Source: Rhodoligotrophos appendicifer
GTDB lineage: Bacteria; Pseudomonadota; Alphaproteobacteria; Rhizobiales; Im1
Direction: 5' to 3'
Length of the DNA stretch: 49,308 bases
NCBI RefSeq assembly: GCF_007474605.1
Contig: NZ_VHKL01000019.1
Span: forward strand, 1-49,308
The first letter of the stretch is position 1. Each line of letters begins with the position of its first letter. Shown here piece by piece: positions 8,532 to 16,987 of the stretch. The position numbers and the translations under genes were made by a program. Below the pieces are notes generated by a model. The model saw only the letters and a program-made list of their open reading frames with translations. It did not search any database and was not told the origin of the DNA.

Positions 8532-9136
8532 TGAACAAGCCTGGGACTCCGAACCGCAAGGACGCCGGGCTGGTCGCTGCAGCTAAGGTCTTCGCCAAGG
8601 CATTCAGCGACTCTGCGGCTGCCCAAACGCCGCCAACGGGATTTGCAAAGGGCAGCGGTATGTCGCTCGGCGCCGCGGGCGTAGTCGAGATTACTGACGA
8701 CGTCGCAGAGACGATGGCGGTGTTGCGCGCCCGAGCCATGAAAATCCTGCGCAGCAAGGCTGGTCATGAACGAGCCATGGATCAGATACTCTTCAAGGCG
8801 GCGCATCAGTCCGTCCTTGAGGGGAAGAGCGTCGATGCGATGGCGACGGTATTGATCGACGCGGTGTTCGATCAGAGTCTCGTCACCTACGAGTATGTCG
8901 CCCCCAATCGGCTCTTCCGGTTCAACGGCGGGACGAAGAGCATCCAGATCGGCAATGTGCGCGCCACGCTGACCTCGGAGCTTCAGACGGAGCGTCAGAC
9001 GGCTTATCCGAAAGGCAACGTAACGCTGATCCCTGGCGACGAGTTTAGTATGACTCTTCATGCCGGAACGGCATCGATCACGCTGTACGGGATCTGCTGG
9101 GTGGTTTCAGTCGACGCCATTGCTGAAAATGTCTAG
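8531..9136 (+). CDS. Hypothetical protein, second of a coupled pair
   Basis: A 201-residue protein of unknown family. The N-terminal 55 residues are low in complexity (Ala, Gly, Ser) and likely flexible. A helical region (residues 60-110, AETMAVLRARAMKILRSKAGHERAMD) and a beta-rich C-terminal half (PNRLFRFNGGTKSIQIGNVRATL, VTLIPGDEFSMTL, ASITLYGICWVV) follow. No catalytic motif is apparent. It overlaps the preceding gene by one base and is followed 11 bases later by the ATG of the broken HEPN gene, which has a strong AGGAGG site. The three genes therefore form one transcription unit and probably one functional module. Confidence 0.62.
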   Translation: MNKPGTPNRKDAGLVAAAKVFAKAFSDSAAAQTPPTGFAKGSGMSLGAAGVVEITDDVAETMAVLRARAMKILRSKAGHERAMDQILFKAAHQSVLEGKSVDAMATVLIDAVFDQSLVTYEYVAPNRLFRFNGGTKSIQIGNVRATLTSELQTERQTAYPKGNVTLIPGDEFSMTLHAGTASITLYGICWVVSVDAIAENV

Positions 9137-9147
9137 GAGGAAGCCAA

Positions 9148-9828
9148 ATGGCTGATCGACGTGGCGGTAAGCCTCCTGCGCCTGAGCCACGCGGATTGGA
9201 AGGGCATACCGCCGGCGACCGGTGGCCGCGAACCTCACCCGATGCAAAAGCCCATCTGGCAAAACCAGGGCGTCAAGCTAGAGGGCCCCAAGGTGATCGT
9301 GGGTGGGGGCACGACGCTGCCCTGGTACGAAATCGACTCGGGCGAAGCGACGGTCGCCACGCCAGAATTCCAGGCCAAAGCCGCGGCGATCTTCGCGCCC
9401 ACTAAGGCCACCTTGCCGCGCACGTCTCACAAGGTCTCGGTTGGCTGACCCGCGGCCGTCAGTCGGCGGATCGGGCCGAACACCTGCTCTACTTCTTTAC
9501 CGCGATCGAGGCGCTGCTCTCGGGAACGGACAAAAGCGCTCCGGTCGTGCAGACAATCGCGCGCCATGCCGCGGTCATGCTGAGCAACAACAACGCAGAG
9601 CGCGAACGCCACGCCTCGCGGCTGAAAGCGCTCTACAATCTTCGCTCGGCCCTCGTGCATAATGGCAACCGAGGCATCGACTGGACGTCTGCCAATGCAG
9701 CTCAGCAATACGCCGAGGCGCTGTTCTACGTGGCGTTGGACAGGGCAACGCTGACTGGCGAGCACCACAGCTTCAGCAAGGAGCTTGCGAAAGCTAGCTA
9801 TGGTCTTGTCTGGCCGTTGGCCCCCTGA
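9148..9828 (+). pseudogene. HEPN-domain (Apea-like) protein, frameshifted
   Basis: An excellent ribosome site (AGGAGG at about 9137) precedes the ATG at 9148, but the frame from that ATG soon gives implausible residues. The coherent protein is in the next frame from about 9155 (VAVSLLRLSHADWKG, then GGGTTLPWYEID) until about 9420, and then returns to the first frame (QGLGWLTRGRQSADRAEH, LYFFTAIEALLSG, HNGNRGIDW) up to the stop at 9828. The C-terminal part contains RSALVH, the R-x4-H signature of HEPN ribonucleases, in a context matching Apea-like HEPN domains. Two single-base indels, near 9153 and 9406-9430, would restore one frame of about 225 residues. HEPN proteins often cut RNA in phage-defence or toxin systems. 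Sequencing error is an alternative to true decay. Confidence 0.72.
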
Positions 9829-9871
9829 AAGTGTTAGGCCCGGCCATGCATCCTCTTCGACCGGAGCGGCC

Positions 9872-10030
9872 GAGACGCTCCCTCTGGTAAGGCGCACCGC
9901 CTTTGCGACCATCCCGACGCGAGTGGATCACGAACTTACGGATCGAGCCAGGCCCCTGCAGGAGGCGCTGCGGGCGTCGGCTGCATGGGTGTGCGTTCCG
10001 AGCAGGCCAGGCATCGAAGCCTCGCAACGT
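9872..10030 (+). pseudogene. HxlR-family regulator, C-terminal fragment
   Basis: One forward frame encodes LVRRTAFATIPTRVDHELT followed by ARPLQEALRASAAWV and PGIEASQR. This is the typical wing and C-terminal helix of HxlR-type winged-helix regulators, in which a Val-x-Arg-Thr strand leads to Pro-x-Arg-Val-x-Tyr-x-Leu-Thr. The N-terminal half with the recognition helix is absent; the DNA before 9866 belongs to the HEPN gene end. It is a relic with no start codon. The nearby rightward end overlaps the 3' end of the CaiB/BaiF gene on the other strand. Confidence 0.6.
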
Positions 10031-10043
10031 AGCTCAAGATCGG

Positions 10044-11156
10044 CTACTGCACGTCGGAAGACGACCAGCGCTCGAGCAGCCTTTCGACACTTGCGTCCGG
10101 CGCCAAGTCGGCCTCGGCCAGCTCTGCAGGCGTGCGGGAGAAGCGCGGTGCGGGGGCCGGTTGCGCCAGTCCGTTTTTGACGACAATCGTCCGGCGCGCG
10201 GCAATGTGCGGATGCTCGATCATTTCTCCGATATCGAGCACTGGGGAGAAGCAAGTGTCATCTTGTTCCAAGATCCGACACCAGTCGTCGCGCGTTCTCG
10301 TTGCGAATGTTCTCTCTAACAAGGACGTCAATTCCGGCCATCGTGATCGGTCGAACTGATCCGGCAGTGCATCCTCCTCCAGTTCCAGCAACTCTATCAG
10401 TTTACGATAGAATTTGGTCTCGATCGGACCTATCGCGATGAAGCGGTTGTCGGATGTCCGGTAAGCCCTGTACCAGGGGGCGGCCCCGTCGATTATGTTA
10501 CTTTCCCGGTCCAAGGACCACTTGCCGGTGGCAAGCATGCCAAAAAAGGGGGCCATCAGCGCGGCGGTCCCGTCTACGATGGCCGCATCCACGACCTGTC
10601 CCCTCCCGGACCTCTGTCTTTCCATGCAGGCGGCGAGGATGCCGAAAGCCAGCAGCAGGCCACCACCTCCATTGTCGCCCACGAGATTGAGCGGTGGAGG
10701 GGGCACGTGATCGGCTGGGCCGAGCGGATGAAGAGCACCCCCTACGGAAATATAGTTGATATCATGCCCCGCCCGTTGAGAAAGTGGTCCGGTCTGCCCC
10801 CAACCCGTCATGCGTCCGTAGATAAGACGCGGATTGACCCGGTCGAAAACGTCAGGACCCAGGCCAAGACGTTCCATCACGCCTGGTCTGAAACCCTCGA
10901 TCAGAAAATCGACATGGACGCAGAGGTCCAAGAGACGGTTGCGATCCTGTTCGCATTTTAGATTGAGAACAATGGCCGGTCGCCCTCGCGTCGTTACGTC
11001 GGCTGCCCTATCGATCGTGACGCTGGGCTCCCGTGAGAAGGGAGCATCTATGCGAAGAATGTCTGCGCCGAGATCTGACAGGAACATAGCCGCCAACGGC
11101 GCAGGTCCAATTCCGGCAAACTCGATCCCACGAAGCCCGACAAGCGGTCCAGACAT
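10044..11156 (-). CDS. CaiB/BaiF family (class III) CoA transferase / acyl-CoA racemase
   Basis: A 370-residue protein with the class III fold: GLRGIEFAGIGPAPLAAMFL at the N-terminus, then DLGADILRID, FLIEGFRPGVMERLGLG and LIYGRMTGWGQTGPLSQRAG. The Asp in the GHDINYI motif (about residue 150) matches the active-site aspartate that forms the acyl-anhydride in CoA transferases and is a catalytic residue in alpha-methylacyl-CoA racemases. The C-terminal small domain is complete. The ATG at 11156 follows an AGGGGG box; an upstream ATG at 11207 gives an implausible 17-residue extension. It is divergent from the acyl-CoA dehydrogenase gene and probably activates or epimerises the substrate for it. 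Transferase and racemase cannot be separated by sequence alone. Confidence 0.88.
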   Translation of the reverse strand: MSGPLVGLRGIEFAGIGPAPLAAMFLSDLGADILRIDAPFSREPSVTIDRAADVTTRGRPAIVLNLKCEQDRNRLLDLCVHVDFLIEGFRPGVMERLGLGPDVFDRVNPRLIYGRMTGWGQTGPLSQRAGHDINYISVGGALHPLGPADHVPPPPLNLVGDNGGGGLLLAFGILAACMERQRSGRGQVVDAAIVDGTAALMAPFFGMLATGKWSLDRESNIIDGAAPWYRAYRTSDNRFIAIGPIETKFYRKLIELLELEEDALPDQFDRSRWPELTSLLERTFATRTRDDWCRILEQDDTCFSPVLDIGEMIEHPHIAARRTIVVKNGLAQPAPAPRFSRTPAELAEADLAPDASVERLLERWSSSDVQ

Positions 11157-11204
11157 GTCTACCCCCTTTGGCTGACGCCGGCCTAAGACGCATGAACTCA
11201 TAAA

Positions 11205-11239
11205 CATAAAATGAATATTGAAACAACTTTCATTTTATG
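11205..11239. promoter_or_regulatory. Perfect 11-bp inverted repeat between divergent genes, likely operator
   Basis: CATAAAATGAA at 11205-11215 is matched by its exact reverse complement at 11229-11239, with 13 bases between the arms. It lies in the AT-rich divergent promoter region of the CoA transferase and the acyl-CoA dehydrogenase. Its size and symmetry suit a TetR-type dimer, and a TetR gene directly follows the dehydrogenase gene. Confidence 0.6.
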
Positions 11240-11260
11240 GTGATTGCATGTTGGGCTGCT

Positions 11261-11266
11261 TATAAT
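11261..11266 (+). promoter_or_regulatory. Putative -10 box of the acyl-CoA dehydrogenase promoter
   Basis: TATAAT matches the sigma-70 -10 consensus and lies 54 bases before the ATG at 11320. The -35 region is poor (near TGGTGA at 11238-11243), and the right arm of the inverted repeat touches it, so a bound repressor would block the polymerase. Confidence 0.45.
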
Positions 11267-11319
11267 GGCGTCACACCGATGAGCATGAACTGGCCTTCCC
11301 GTTTTGGAGGAAACGAACA

Positions 11320-12480
11320 ATGACTCGCACCATCTTCTCAGAAGAACACGATCAGTTTCGAGCCTCGGCGAGACGATTTTACAATGAAGAGGTGGTCCCC
11401 TATCGTGAAGACTTCGAGAAGCAAGGACATCTTGACCGCCGTGTATGGGAGAAGGCTGGCGAGGCGGGTTTCCTCTGCATGACCGCACCCGAAGCCTATG
11501 GTGGTGCCGGAGCGGATCGGCTCTATCCAGTCGTCATGCTGGAAGAGGCTGCGTATGCCGGCCAGTCGGGGCCTGGCTTCTGGGTTCACTCCGACATGTC
11601 CTCGACCTACGTCACTGCCTATGGCAGCGAGGAGCAAAAGAAGAAGTGGTTGCCTGAACTGATCGCCGGAAGAAAGATCATGGCAATCGCCATGAGCGAA
11701 CCAAGCGGAGGGTCGAACCTAGCGGGAATTCGCACCACGGCCGTGCGCGACGGCAACGAATATGTGCTCACCGGCTCAAAAACTTTCATATCGAACGGTT
11801 GGATGGCCGATGTCGTCATCGTCGTAGCCAAGACGAATCCAGGGGCCGGCGCCAAAGGTCTTTCGCTGTTCATCGTCGAGTCGAATATGAAGGGGTTCAA
11901 CCGTGGCAAACTTCTCAACAAGCTGGGAATGAAGGCGCAAGACACTGCCGAACTCTTCTTTGAAGAGCTCCGTGTTCCGGCGGAAAACCTTATCGGCGAG
12001 GAAGGACAGGGTTTCCGCTATCTTATGCAGGACCTTGCCTGGGAGAGACTGTTGATCGCCGTTCAGGCTATGGCCGTCGCGGAGCGAGCCATTGCTGACA
12101 CTTTGGTGTATACGAACGAGCGTGAGGTGTTCGGCAAAAACGTGTGGGACTATCAGAACACCCAGTTCAAGCTTGCCGAATTCGCTATGGAAGCGAAGGT
12201 CGGACGTGTTTTCGTCGATGACTGCATAGCGAAGTCTGTGGACAATCGGCTCGATCCAGTGACCGCTGCCATGGCGAAAGCCTGGATCACGGAAATGGAA
12301 GGCCGTGTGCTCGACGGGTGTCTGCAGTTGCATGGCGGATACGGGTTCATGTGGGATTATCCGATAGCGCGAGCATTTGCCGACGCCCGATCCCAGCGCA
12401 TCGTCGGTGGCACGAACGAGATCATGCGTCAGATCATCGCCAAGTCCATGCCGTCGATCGTTGCAGAATATGAACTCTGA
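11320..12480 (+). CDS. Acyl-CoA dehydrogenase
   Basis: A 386-residue flavoprotein of normal ACAD length. It has the N-terminal helical domain, the middle beta domain (AIAMSEPSGGSNLAGIRTTA, then SGSKTFISNG-like GSKTFISNGWMADV) and the C-terminal helical domain ending LQLHGGYGFMWDYPIAR and RIVGGTNEIMRQIIAKSM. These are the PROSITE-type ACAD signatures that bind FAD and the acyl-CoA. It introduces an alpha-beta double bond and passes electrons to ETF. A GGAGGAAA box precedes the ATG. The stop region overlaps the TetR start by 11 bases, so the pair is probably one unit. The WERLLIAVQAMAV segment resembles long- or branched-chain ACADs with the base in that helix; chain-length preference is uncertain. 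Confidence 0.93.
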   Translation: MTRTIFSEEHDQFRASARRFYNEEVVPYREDFEKQGHLDRRVWEKAGEAGFLCMTAPEAYGGAGADRLYPVVMLEEAAYAGQSGPGFWVHSDMSSTYVTAYGSEEQKKKWLPELIAGRKIMAIAMSEPSGGSNLAGIRTTAVRDGNEYVLTGSKTFISNGWMADVVIVVAKTNPGAGAKGLSLFIVESNMKGFNRGKLLNKLGMKAQDTAELFFEELRVPAENLIGEEGQGFRYLMQDLAWERLLIAVQAMAVAERAIADTLVYTNEREVFGKNVWDYQNTQFKLAEFAMEAKVGRVFVDDCIAKSVDNRLDPVTAAMAKAWITEMEGRVLDGCLQLHGGYGFMWDYPIARAFADARSQRIVGGTNEIMRQIIAKSMPSIVAEYEL

Positions 12481-13102
12481 CGCACAGTCCGGTGATCCTG
12501 AGGGGCTGCGGCCGCGGCGCAAGAGGAGGTCGCGCGAGCAACGGGCACGGGAAAACCGCAATGCGCTCATCAAAGCTGCTGCCGAAATCGTCGGCGAGAG
12601 CGGCTTCGAGGGTGCGACGATCACCGAGATCACCCGGCGAGCGGGGATCTCGCTCGGGGCATTCTACCAACATTTCGACAGTCGTGAGCACTTGTTCGAC
12701 CAGCTGCTGCCAGACGTGGGCGCACTGCTCATCTCCGCCCTATCGCAGGAAACACATGAGGCGAAGGACGCGATCGAAGGCGAGGAGCGAGCCATCAAGG
12801 CGTATTTCAGGTATCTGAACTCGGGCTCCCCGATCATGCGTCTGTTCAAGGAATCAGAGGTCTACGCGGCGAAGACCTATGACGCGTACATGAATGACGT
12901 TCTCCGACGCTATACGCGTACCTTGCGTCGTCGCAAAGCGGAAGGAGCGTTCACCTCGTTCGACGATCGCGAACTCGAGGCGGTTGCCCTCATGCTCACC
13001 GTGGCACGGGTTGAGTTCTTCCAGCGCTACGCAAGTCGCGGTCAGGACACTGCCTGGATAGAGGCTGCTTTCGTGAAGATCGTCAGGTTGTTGTCTCCTT
13101 GA
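12470..13102 (+). CDS. TetR-family transcriptional regulator
   Basis: A 210-residue regulator. Residues 28-75 hold the DNA-binding domain (ALIKAAAEIVGESGFEGATI, then EITRRAGISLGAFYQHFDSR), followed by an all-helical ligand domain. The ATG at 12470 lies inside the end of the acyl-CoA dehydrogenase gene; a longer frame to 12377 would overlap that gene by 100 bases and adds a Ser/Arg-rich stretch that is an antisense-like artefact. Coupling to the dehydrogenase gene and the inverted repeat at 11205-11239 suggest that it represses the divergent CaiB/ACAD pair and is released by an acyl-CoA ligand. This is inference from context. Confidence 0.9.
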   Translation: MNSDAQSGDPEGLRPRRKRRSREQRARENRNALIKAAAEIVGESGFEGATITEITRRAGISLGAFYQHFDSREHLFDQLLPDVGALLISALSQETHEAKDAIEGEERAIKAYFRYLNSGSPIMRLFKESEVYAAKTYDAYMNDVLRRYTRTLRRRKAEGAFTSFDDRELEAVALMLTVARVEFFQRYASRGQDTAWIEAAFVKIVRLLSP

Positions 13103-13108
13103 CTAAGC

Positions 13109-13120
13109 ATTCAATTGAAT
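13109..13120. promoter_or_regulatory. 12-bp perfect palindrome upstream of the AraC gene
   Basis: ATTCAATTGAAT is self-complementary and lies 31 bases before the AraC ATG at 13151, just after the TetR stop. It is a possible operator for one of the two adjacent regulators. It shares the TTCA/TGAA half-site with the repeat at 11205-11239. Confidence 0.4.
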
Positions 13121-13150
13121 ATCCGGTATGGCACATTCAAAAGTCGATAA

Positions 13151-14212
13151 ATGGTTCAGAGCGAACCAGTCGCGCCAGCCCGTAAACCGCGTCCCCACAC
13201 ATCCATCGCCATGAAGACCCTGACCGTCAGCAACCACTATCCCGAAACGATCCTCCACTGCATCCGCGGTCAGTCGGTGCTCGTCGATCAGTTGCTGGCG
13301 GAAGTGAATATCCCGCCTGTCGTCCTAGCGCAGCCGCGAGCCCGAGTCGCGATCGAGAGCTATGTGAACCTCTACAGGCGCATCGTTGCGGTCACTCACG
13401 ATGAGTCCTTCGGGTTTCTTCCTCATCCACTCCGCCAGCAAACGCTGAACATCGCCTGCGAATATGCCGCGAACTCGCCGACGATCGGAGAGGCGCTGGA
13501 AAAGATCTGCCGCTTCTACTCAGTGGTGACTCCGGATGTTAGCTTGGCGGTGCGGCCGCTCGGAAAAGAGGTGCGCTTCGAGGTCGAACTCGCTCGTCCG
13601 GATCAGGACTTCGTCCATTTTATGGTCGAGACGTTCCTGTGCATCGGTTATCGCTTTTCGTCCTGGCTTGCCGGTCAAGCGATGCGGCTGACGGGAAGCG
13701 GGTTCTCCTACGATCCGGTTCGCAATAAAGACGAATATGTATTCTTGTTCCCCACGTCACACGAGTTCGGCATCGTCGGCCCCAACTTCATCGCAATGGA
13801 TGCCGATTTTCTCAGGCTTCCAGTGCTCAAGACGGCTGGCGACTTGCGTGCTTTCAACGATCGGGCTCCGCTGGACCTTCTGAACAAGCTGATCGGGAAT
13901 GACAGCTTGACCAACCGTGTTTATGTGGTTCTGAGCGGAAAGCATCCAGACGAGCCGCAGGATGCGAAGACTGTCGCCAGCGACATGGCCATGACGGAGC
14001 AGACCCTTAGACGCCGTCTTCGCGCAGAGGGTAATACGTTCCAGAAGATAAAGGACAACCTCCGCCTTGATACCGCGATATTCCACCTCATGGGTGAGAA
14101 ATACACGATAACCGAAATCTCCGAGCGTCTCGGCTTCTCCACGCCGAGCGCATTCAGCCGTGCATTCAAAACCTGGACCGGAGTTTCGCCCGAACAATAT
14201 CGGCATCGCTGA
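13151..14212 (+). CDS. AraC-family transcriptional regulator (Arabinose_bd / OruR-like)
   Basis: A 353-residue protein with two parts. The N-terminal domain (about residues 30-220) resembles the Arabinose_bd-type sensor of OruR/ArgR-like AraC proteins. The C-terminal double helix-turn-helix (about 270-350) includes MAMTEQTLRRRLRAEGNTF and ITEISERLGFSTPSAFSRAF, ending TGVSPEQYRHR, the classic AraC signature. It starts 48 bases after the TetR stop and is followed by the SDR and beta-oxidation genes on the same strand, so it probably activates the catabolic genes. Alternative downstream ATG codons exist (13211), but the full frame fits the family length. Confidence 0.9.
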   Translation: MVQSEPVAPARKPRPHTSIAMKTLTVSNHYPETILHCIRGQSVLVDQLLAEVNIPPVVLAQPRARVAIESYVNLYRRIVAVTHDESFGFLPHPLRQQTLNIACEYAANSPTIGEALEKICRFYSVVTPDVSLAVRPLGKEVRFEVELARPDQDFVHFMVETFLCIGYRFSSWLAGQAMRLTGSGFSYDPVRNKDEYVFLFPTSHEFGIVGPNFIAMDADFLRLPVLKTAGDLRAFNDRAPLDLLNKLIGNDSLTNRVYVVLSGKHPDEPQDAKTVASDMAMTEQTLRRRLRAEGNTFQKIKDNLRLDTAIFHLMGEKYTITEISERLGFSTPSAFSRAFKTWTGVSPEQYRHR

Positions 14213-14408
14213 CAGGGTACAAACAGATGAAATATGAGGGACAACCTTGCCCCTCCGTTTGACCCTATGGAGCTCCGCAACGAGAACCCGCAGCATCGCG
14301 CCACCCGAAGCGCTCCGAATTGCACATTACAATGTAGGTTCCCGTCATTTCCGCCCGGAGGCTTTTCAATAGTCTCCTCCGCTCATCGTGGAGAGGAGAT
14401 GGCCGGAG

Positions 14409-15179
14409 ATGTCCCACAAATTCAAGAACAAGGTCATTGCCATTACCGGCGCGGGTCGCGGCATCGGGCGCGGCATCGGCACGCATCTGGCAAAACTCGG
14501 CGCCAGTATCGCGGCCATAGACATCGATGCCGATGGAATCGCAGGGACGGTCCGGCTGGTCGAAGAAAGCGGATCGTCTGCGCGGGCCTACCGTTGCGAT
14601 ATCACTAAAGAAGCGGAGGTCGAGAAGAGCTTCGCCGCGATCGTCTCAGACTTCGGACGCATCGATTGCTTGGTGAACAACGCAGGAATCATCCGAGATG
14701 GGCTTCTGGTCAAGGAAAAGGACGGGAGAATTGTCAGGAAGCTCAGCAGCGACGCGTTTGACACGGTGCTGGACGTATGCCTCAAGGGCGCATTCTTATG
14801 CGCCCGCGAGGCCTCGGCCCTTATGATCGAGCACAATGGCGACGGCGGCGTAATCATCAACATCTCCTCCGGCGCGTTCAGAGGGAATTATGGCCAGACG
14901 AATTACTCTGCGGCGAAAGCGGGGTTGGTTGCGATGAGCCGTGTTTGGGCCAAAGAACTCGGCAAATACAACATCCGCTCGATGATCATCGCCCCCGGGG
15001 CGATCGAAACGGAACTTCTTCGCTCGATGTCCGCCGAGGCGCTCGATGCCTTAGCCAGACAGATTCCTCTCCGCCGCATCGGCAGCATCGATAACATCGC
15101 GAGCGCGATCGAGCAGATCCTCGAGAATGATTATCTGAGCGGATCCATAATGGAGGTCAACGGCGGCATGGTCGTCTGA
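14409..15179 (+). CDS. Short-chain dehydrogenase/reductase (FabG / hydroxyacyl-CoA dehydrogenase-like)
   Basis: A 256-residue classical SDR, complete. TGAGRGIGRGIG (residues 13-24) binds the cofactor, DIDADG at the end of strand 2 suggests NAD rather than NADP, NNAG is at about 95-98, and the catalytic Ser (NISSGAF) and YSAAK (about 173-177) are intact. The end MEVNGGMVV is typical. A GGAGAGGAG box lies about 9 bases before the ATG at 14409; a GTG at 14388 would extend it without a site of its own. In this cluster it would oxidise the 3-hydroxyacyl-CoA or a ring hydroxyl made by the MaoC hydratases. Confidence 0.92.
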   Translation: MSHKFKNKVIAITGAGRGIGRGIGTHLAKLGASIAAIDIDADGIAGTVRLVEESGSSARAYRCDITKEAEVEKSFAAIVSDFGRIDCLVNNAGIIRDGLLVKEKDGRIVRKLSSDAFDTVLDVCLKGAFLCAREASALMIEHNGDGGVIINISSGAFRGNYGQTNYSAAKAGLVAMSRVWAKELGKYNIRSMIIAPGAIETELLRSMSAEALDALARQIPLRRIGSIDNIASAIEQILENDYLSGSIMEVNGGMVV

Positions 15180-15412
15180 CACGAGGGAGACCGTGTCGTT
15201 CTTGCGCCTCGACGCCCGCCATCACGTCTCGATCATATGCACATCAGTTTGTCGAATTCCGTCATTCTGCTGATGCCGCAATCCAGCAGATAATTCGTCG
15301 TGAAAACACACCCCGTTTGCCCGGGTGGAGCGAAGTCGAGCAACGGGGACGGGGCGTCGCTACGTCCATTCGTTTGGCTCATCAGGCGGGTTTGGACCGA
15401 TCGGAGGCTGAC

Positions 15413-15823
15413 TTGAGCGAACATATCCACATTCCGGTGCCGACACCGGAGACGTTACATTTCTGGGAAGGAGCTAAGGCAGGCGAATTGCGGCTGCAAA
15501 GATGCAGATCCTGCAGCAAGGCATATTTTCCACCTCGGCCTTTTTGTCCTGCCTGCAGTTCCACTGAGGTCGAGATTTTCCGAGCTTCGGGGCGCGGCAC
15601 GATTCACACCTTTATCATCTCCAGTTTCAGGTCTCCAGGATTCACCCCGCCCTATTCCATAGCCGTCGTGGAACTGGAAGAGGGGCCGCGAATGCTGACC
15701 AACATCATCGGCTGCGAGCAGAATTCCAGCGCGATCCAGATGGAAATGCCGGTGGAGGCCACGTTCGAACCGCTCACGGAGGAGATCAACCTCGTGAAGT
15801 TCAGGCCGGCGGAGGGTCGCTGA
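15413..15823 (+). CDS. DUF35 Zn-ribbon/OB-fold protein, partner of the thiolase
   Basis: A 136-residue protein. A rubredoxin-like Zn ribbon (CRSC at about residues 27-30 and CPAC at about 43-46) is followed by an OB-fold that binds acyl-CoA (GTIHTFIISSF, PYSIAVVELEEGPRML). DUF35 proteins form complexes with SCP2-type thiolases, as in the Ltp2/ChsH2 aldolase of steroid side-chain degradation and in acetone or acetoacetyl-CoA pathways. I prefer the TTG at 15413, with GGAGG 7 bases before it; an ATG at 15317 would add residues that look non-coding. The stop overlaps the thiolase ATG by one base, which strongly supports a complex. Confidence 0.88.
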   Translation: MSEHIHIPVPTPETLHFWEGAKAGELRLQRCRSCSKAYFPPRPFCPACSSTEVEIFRASGRGTIHTFIISSFRSPGFTPPYSIAVVELEEGPRMLTNIIGCEQNSSAIQMEMPVEATFEPLTEEINLVKFRPAEGR

Positions 15824-16962
15824 TGCCGCGGAACAAGGTGGCGATCGTCGGCGCGGCGGAGAGCGAGCGCCTGGGCAAGGTGCCGGATATGAGCCAAGTC
15901 CAGCTGCATTGCAATGCAGCACTACGCGCGATAGAGGACGCTGGCCTGACAGTGAGCGATATCGACGGCATCGCCACGGCGGAGGAACTGCCCTGGACCG
16001 TCGCTATGGCGCTTGGCGTCAAGCCGACATGGGTGGATGGAACCGACGTCGGCGGTTGCGCCTACATGCTGCATCTGCGCCACGCCGTAGCGGCTATCGA
16101 GGCTGGCCATGCCAGCACAATCCTGATCACGCATGGCGAGAGTGGCAGGTCGCGGGTCGGGACCAAGGGTCTCGACATGATGTATACCGACAATCACCGT
16201 CAGTTCGAATTGCCTTATGGGGCGACGATGCCGCCGACCATGTTCACCCTGCCGGTGCGCCGCTTCATGTATGAGACGGGTCTGACGGAGGAACATCTTG
16301 CATGGGTGCATGTGCGCCAGCGTGAATGGGCCGCCATGAACCCGCGCGCGATGCTTCGTGATCCTGTCACGGTCGACGATGTCCTAAGTTCGACCATGAT
16401 CGCCGATCCAATCACCAAGCTGATGTGCTGCCTCGTGACCGACGCGGGGGGCGCGATTGTGGTTACGAGCGCGGAGCGGGCGCGGGATCTGAAACAGAAG
16501 CCCGTCTACTATATGGGTGGCGGCGAAACTGTCTCGATAAACAATATCAGCCAGATGCCCGATTTCACGCGGGCTGATGTCTTCGAGGTGGCGTCGCGCA
16601 AAGCCTTTCAGGAAGCCGGCATCTCCACTTCCGATGTGGATCACCTGATGATCTACGATGCCTTCGCTCATCTCCCGATCTATGGCCTGGAAGGACTTGG
16701 CTTCGTGGGAAGGGGCGAGGCGGGCGACTTTATCAAGGACGGCCATACGGCACCCGGAGGTCGCCTGCCGCTCAACACGAATGGCGGCGGCATGTGCTAC
16801 ACGCATCCCGGTCGCTATGGCATGTTTGCCCTGCAGGAAAGCATCCGGCAGTTGCGCGGCATCGCCCCTGCGCAGGTGGAGGGGGTCGAGATTTCTGTGG
16901 CGCAAGGTGTCGGCGGAATGTTTTTTGCCGCGGGGACCGCAGTCCTTACGAACGTCGCGTAG
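15823..16962 (+). CDS. SCP2-type thiolase / Ltp2-like aldolase
   Basis: A 379-residue protein of the SCPx/nonspecific lipid-transfer thiolase group. The GGCAYMLHLRHAVAAIEAG helix (from about residue 71) puts a Cys at the place of the nucleophile. The NTNGGGMC and YTHPGRYGMF segment (about 320-335) matches the GHP loop, and the tail AQGVGGMFFAAGTAVL is typical. It may cleave 3-ketoacyl-CoA with CoASH, or act as a retro-aldolase with the DUF35 protein as in steroid side-chain removal. The start codon overlaps the DUF35 stop (TGATG), so both are made together. Which reaction it performs cannot be settled by eye. Confidence 0.85.
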   Translation: MPRNKVAIVGAAESERLGKVPDMSQVQLHCNAALRAIEDAGLTVSDIDGIATAEELPWTVAMALGVKPTWVDGTDVGGCAYMLHLRHAVAAIEAGHASTILITHGESGRSRVGTKGLDMMYTDNHRQFELPYGATMPPTMFTLPVRRFMYETGLTEEHLAWVHVRQREWAAMNPRAMLRDPVTVDDVLSSTMIADPITKLMCCLVTDAGGAIVVTSAERARDLKQKPVYYMGGGETVSINNISQMPDFTRADVFEVASRKAFQEAGISTSDVDHLMIYDAFAHLPIYGLEGLGFVGRGEAGDFIKDGHTAPGGRLPLNTNGGGMCYTHPGRYGMFALQESIRQLRGIAPAQVEGVEISVAQGVGGMFFAAGTAVLTNVA

Positions 16963-16987
16963 CGGTATCGACATGGAGGTGCTGCCG

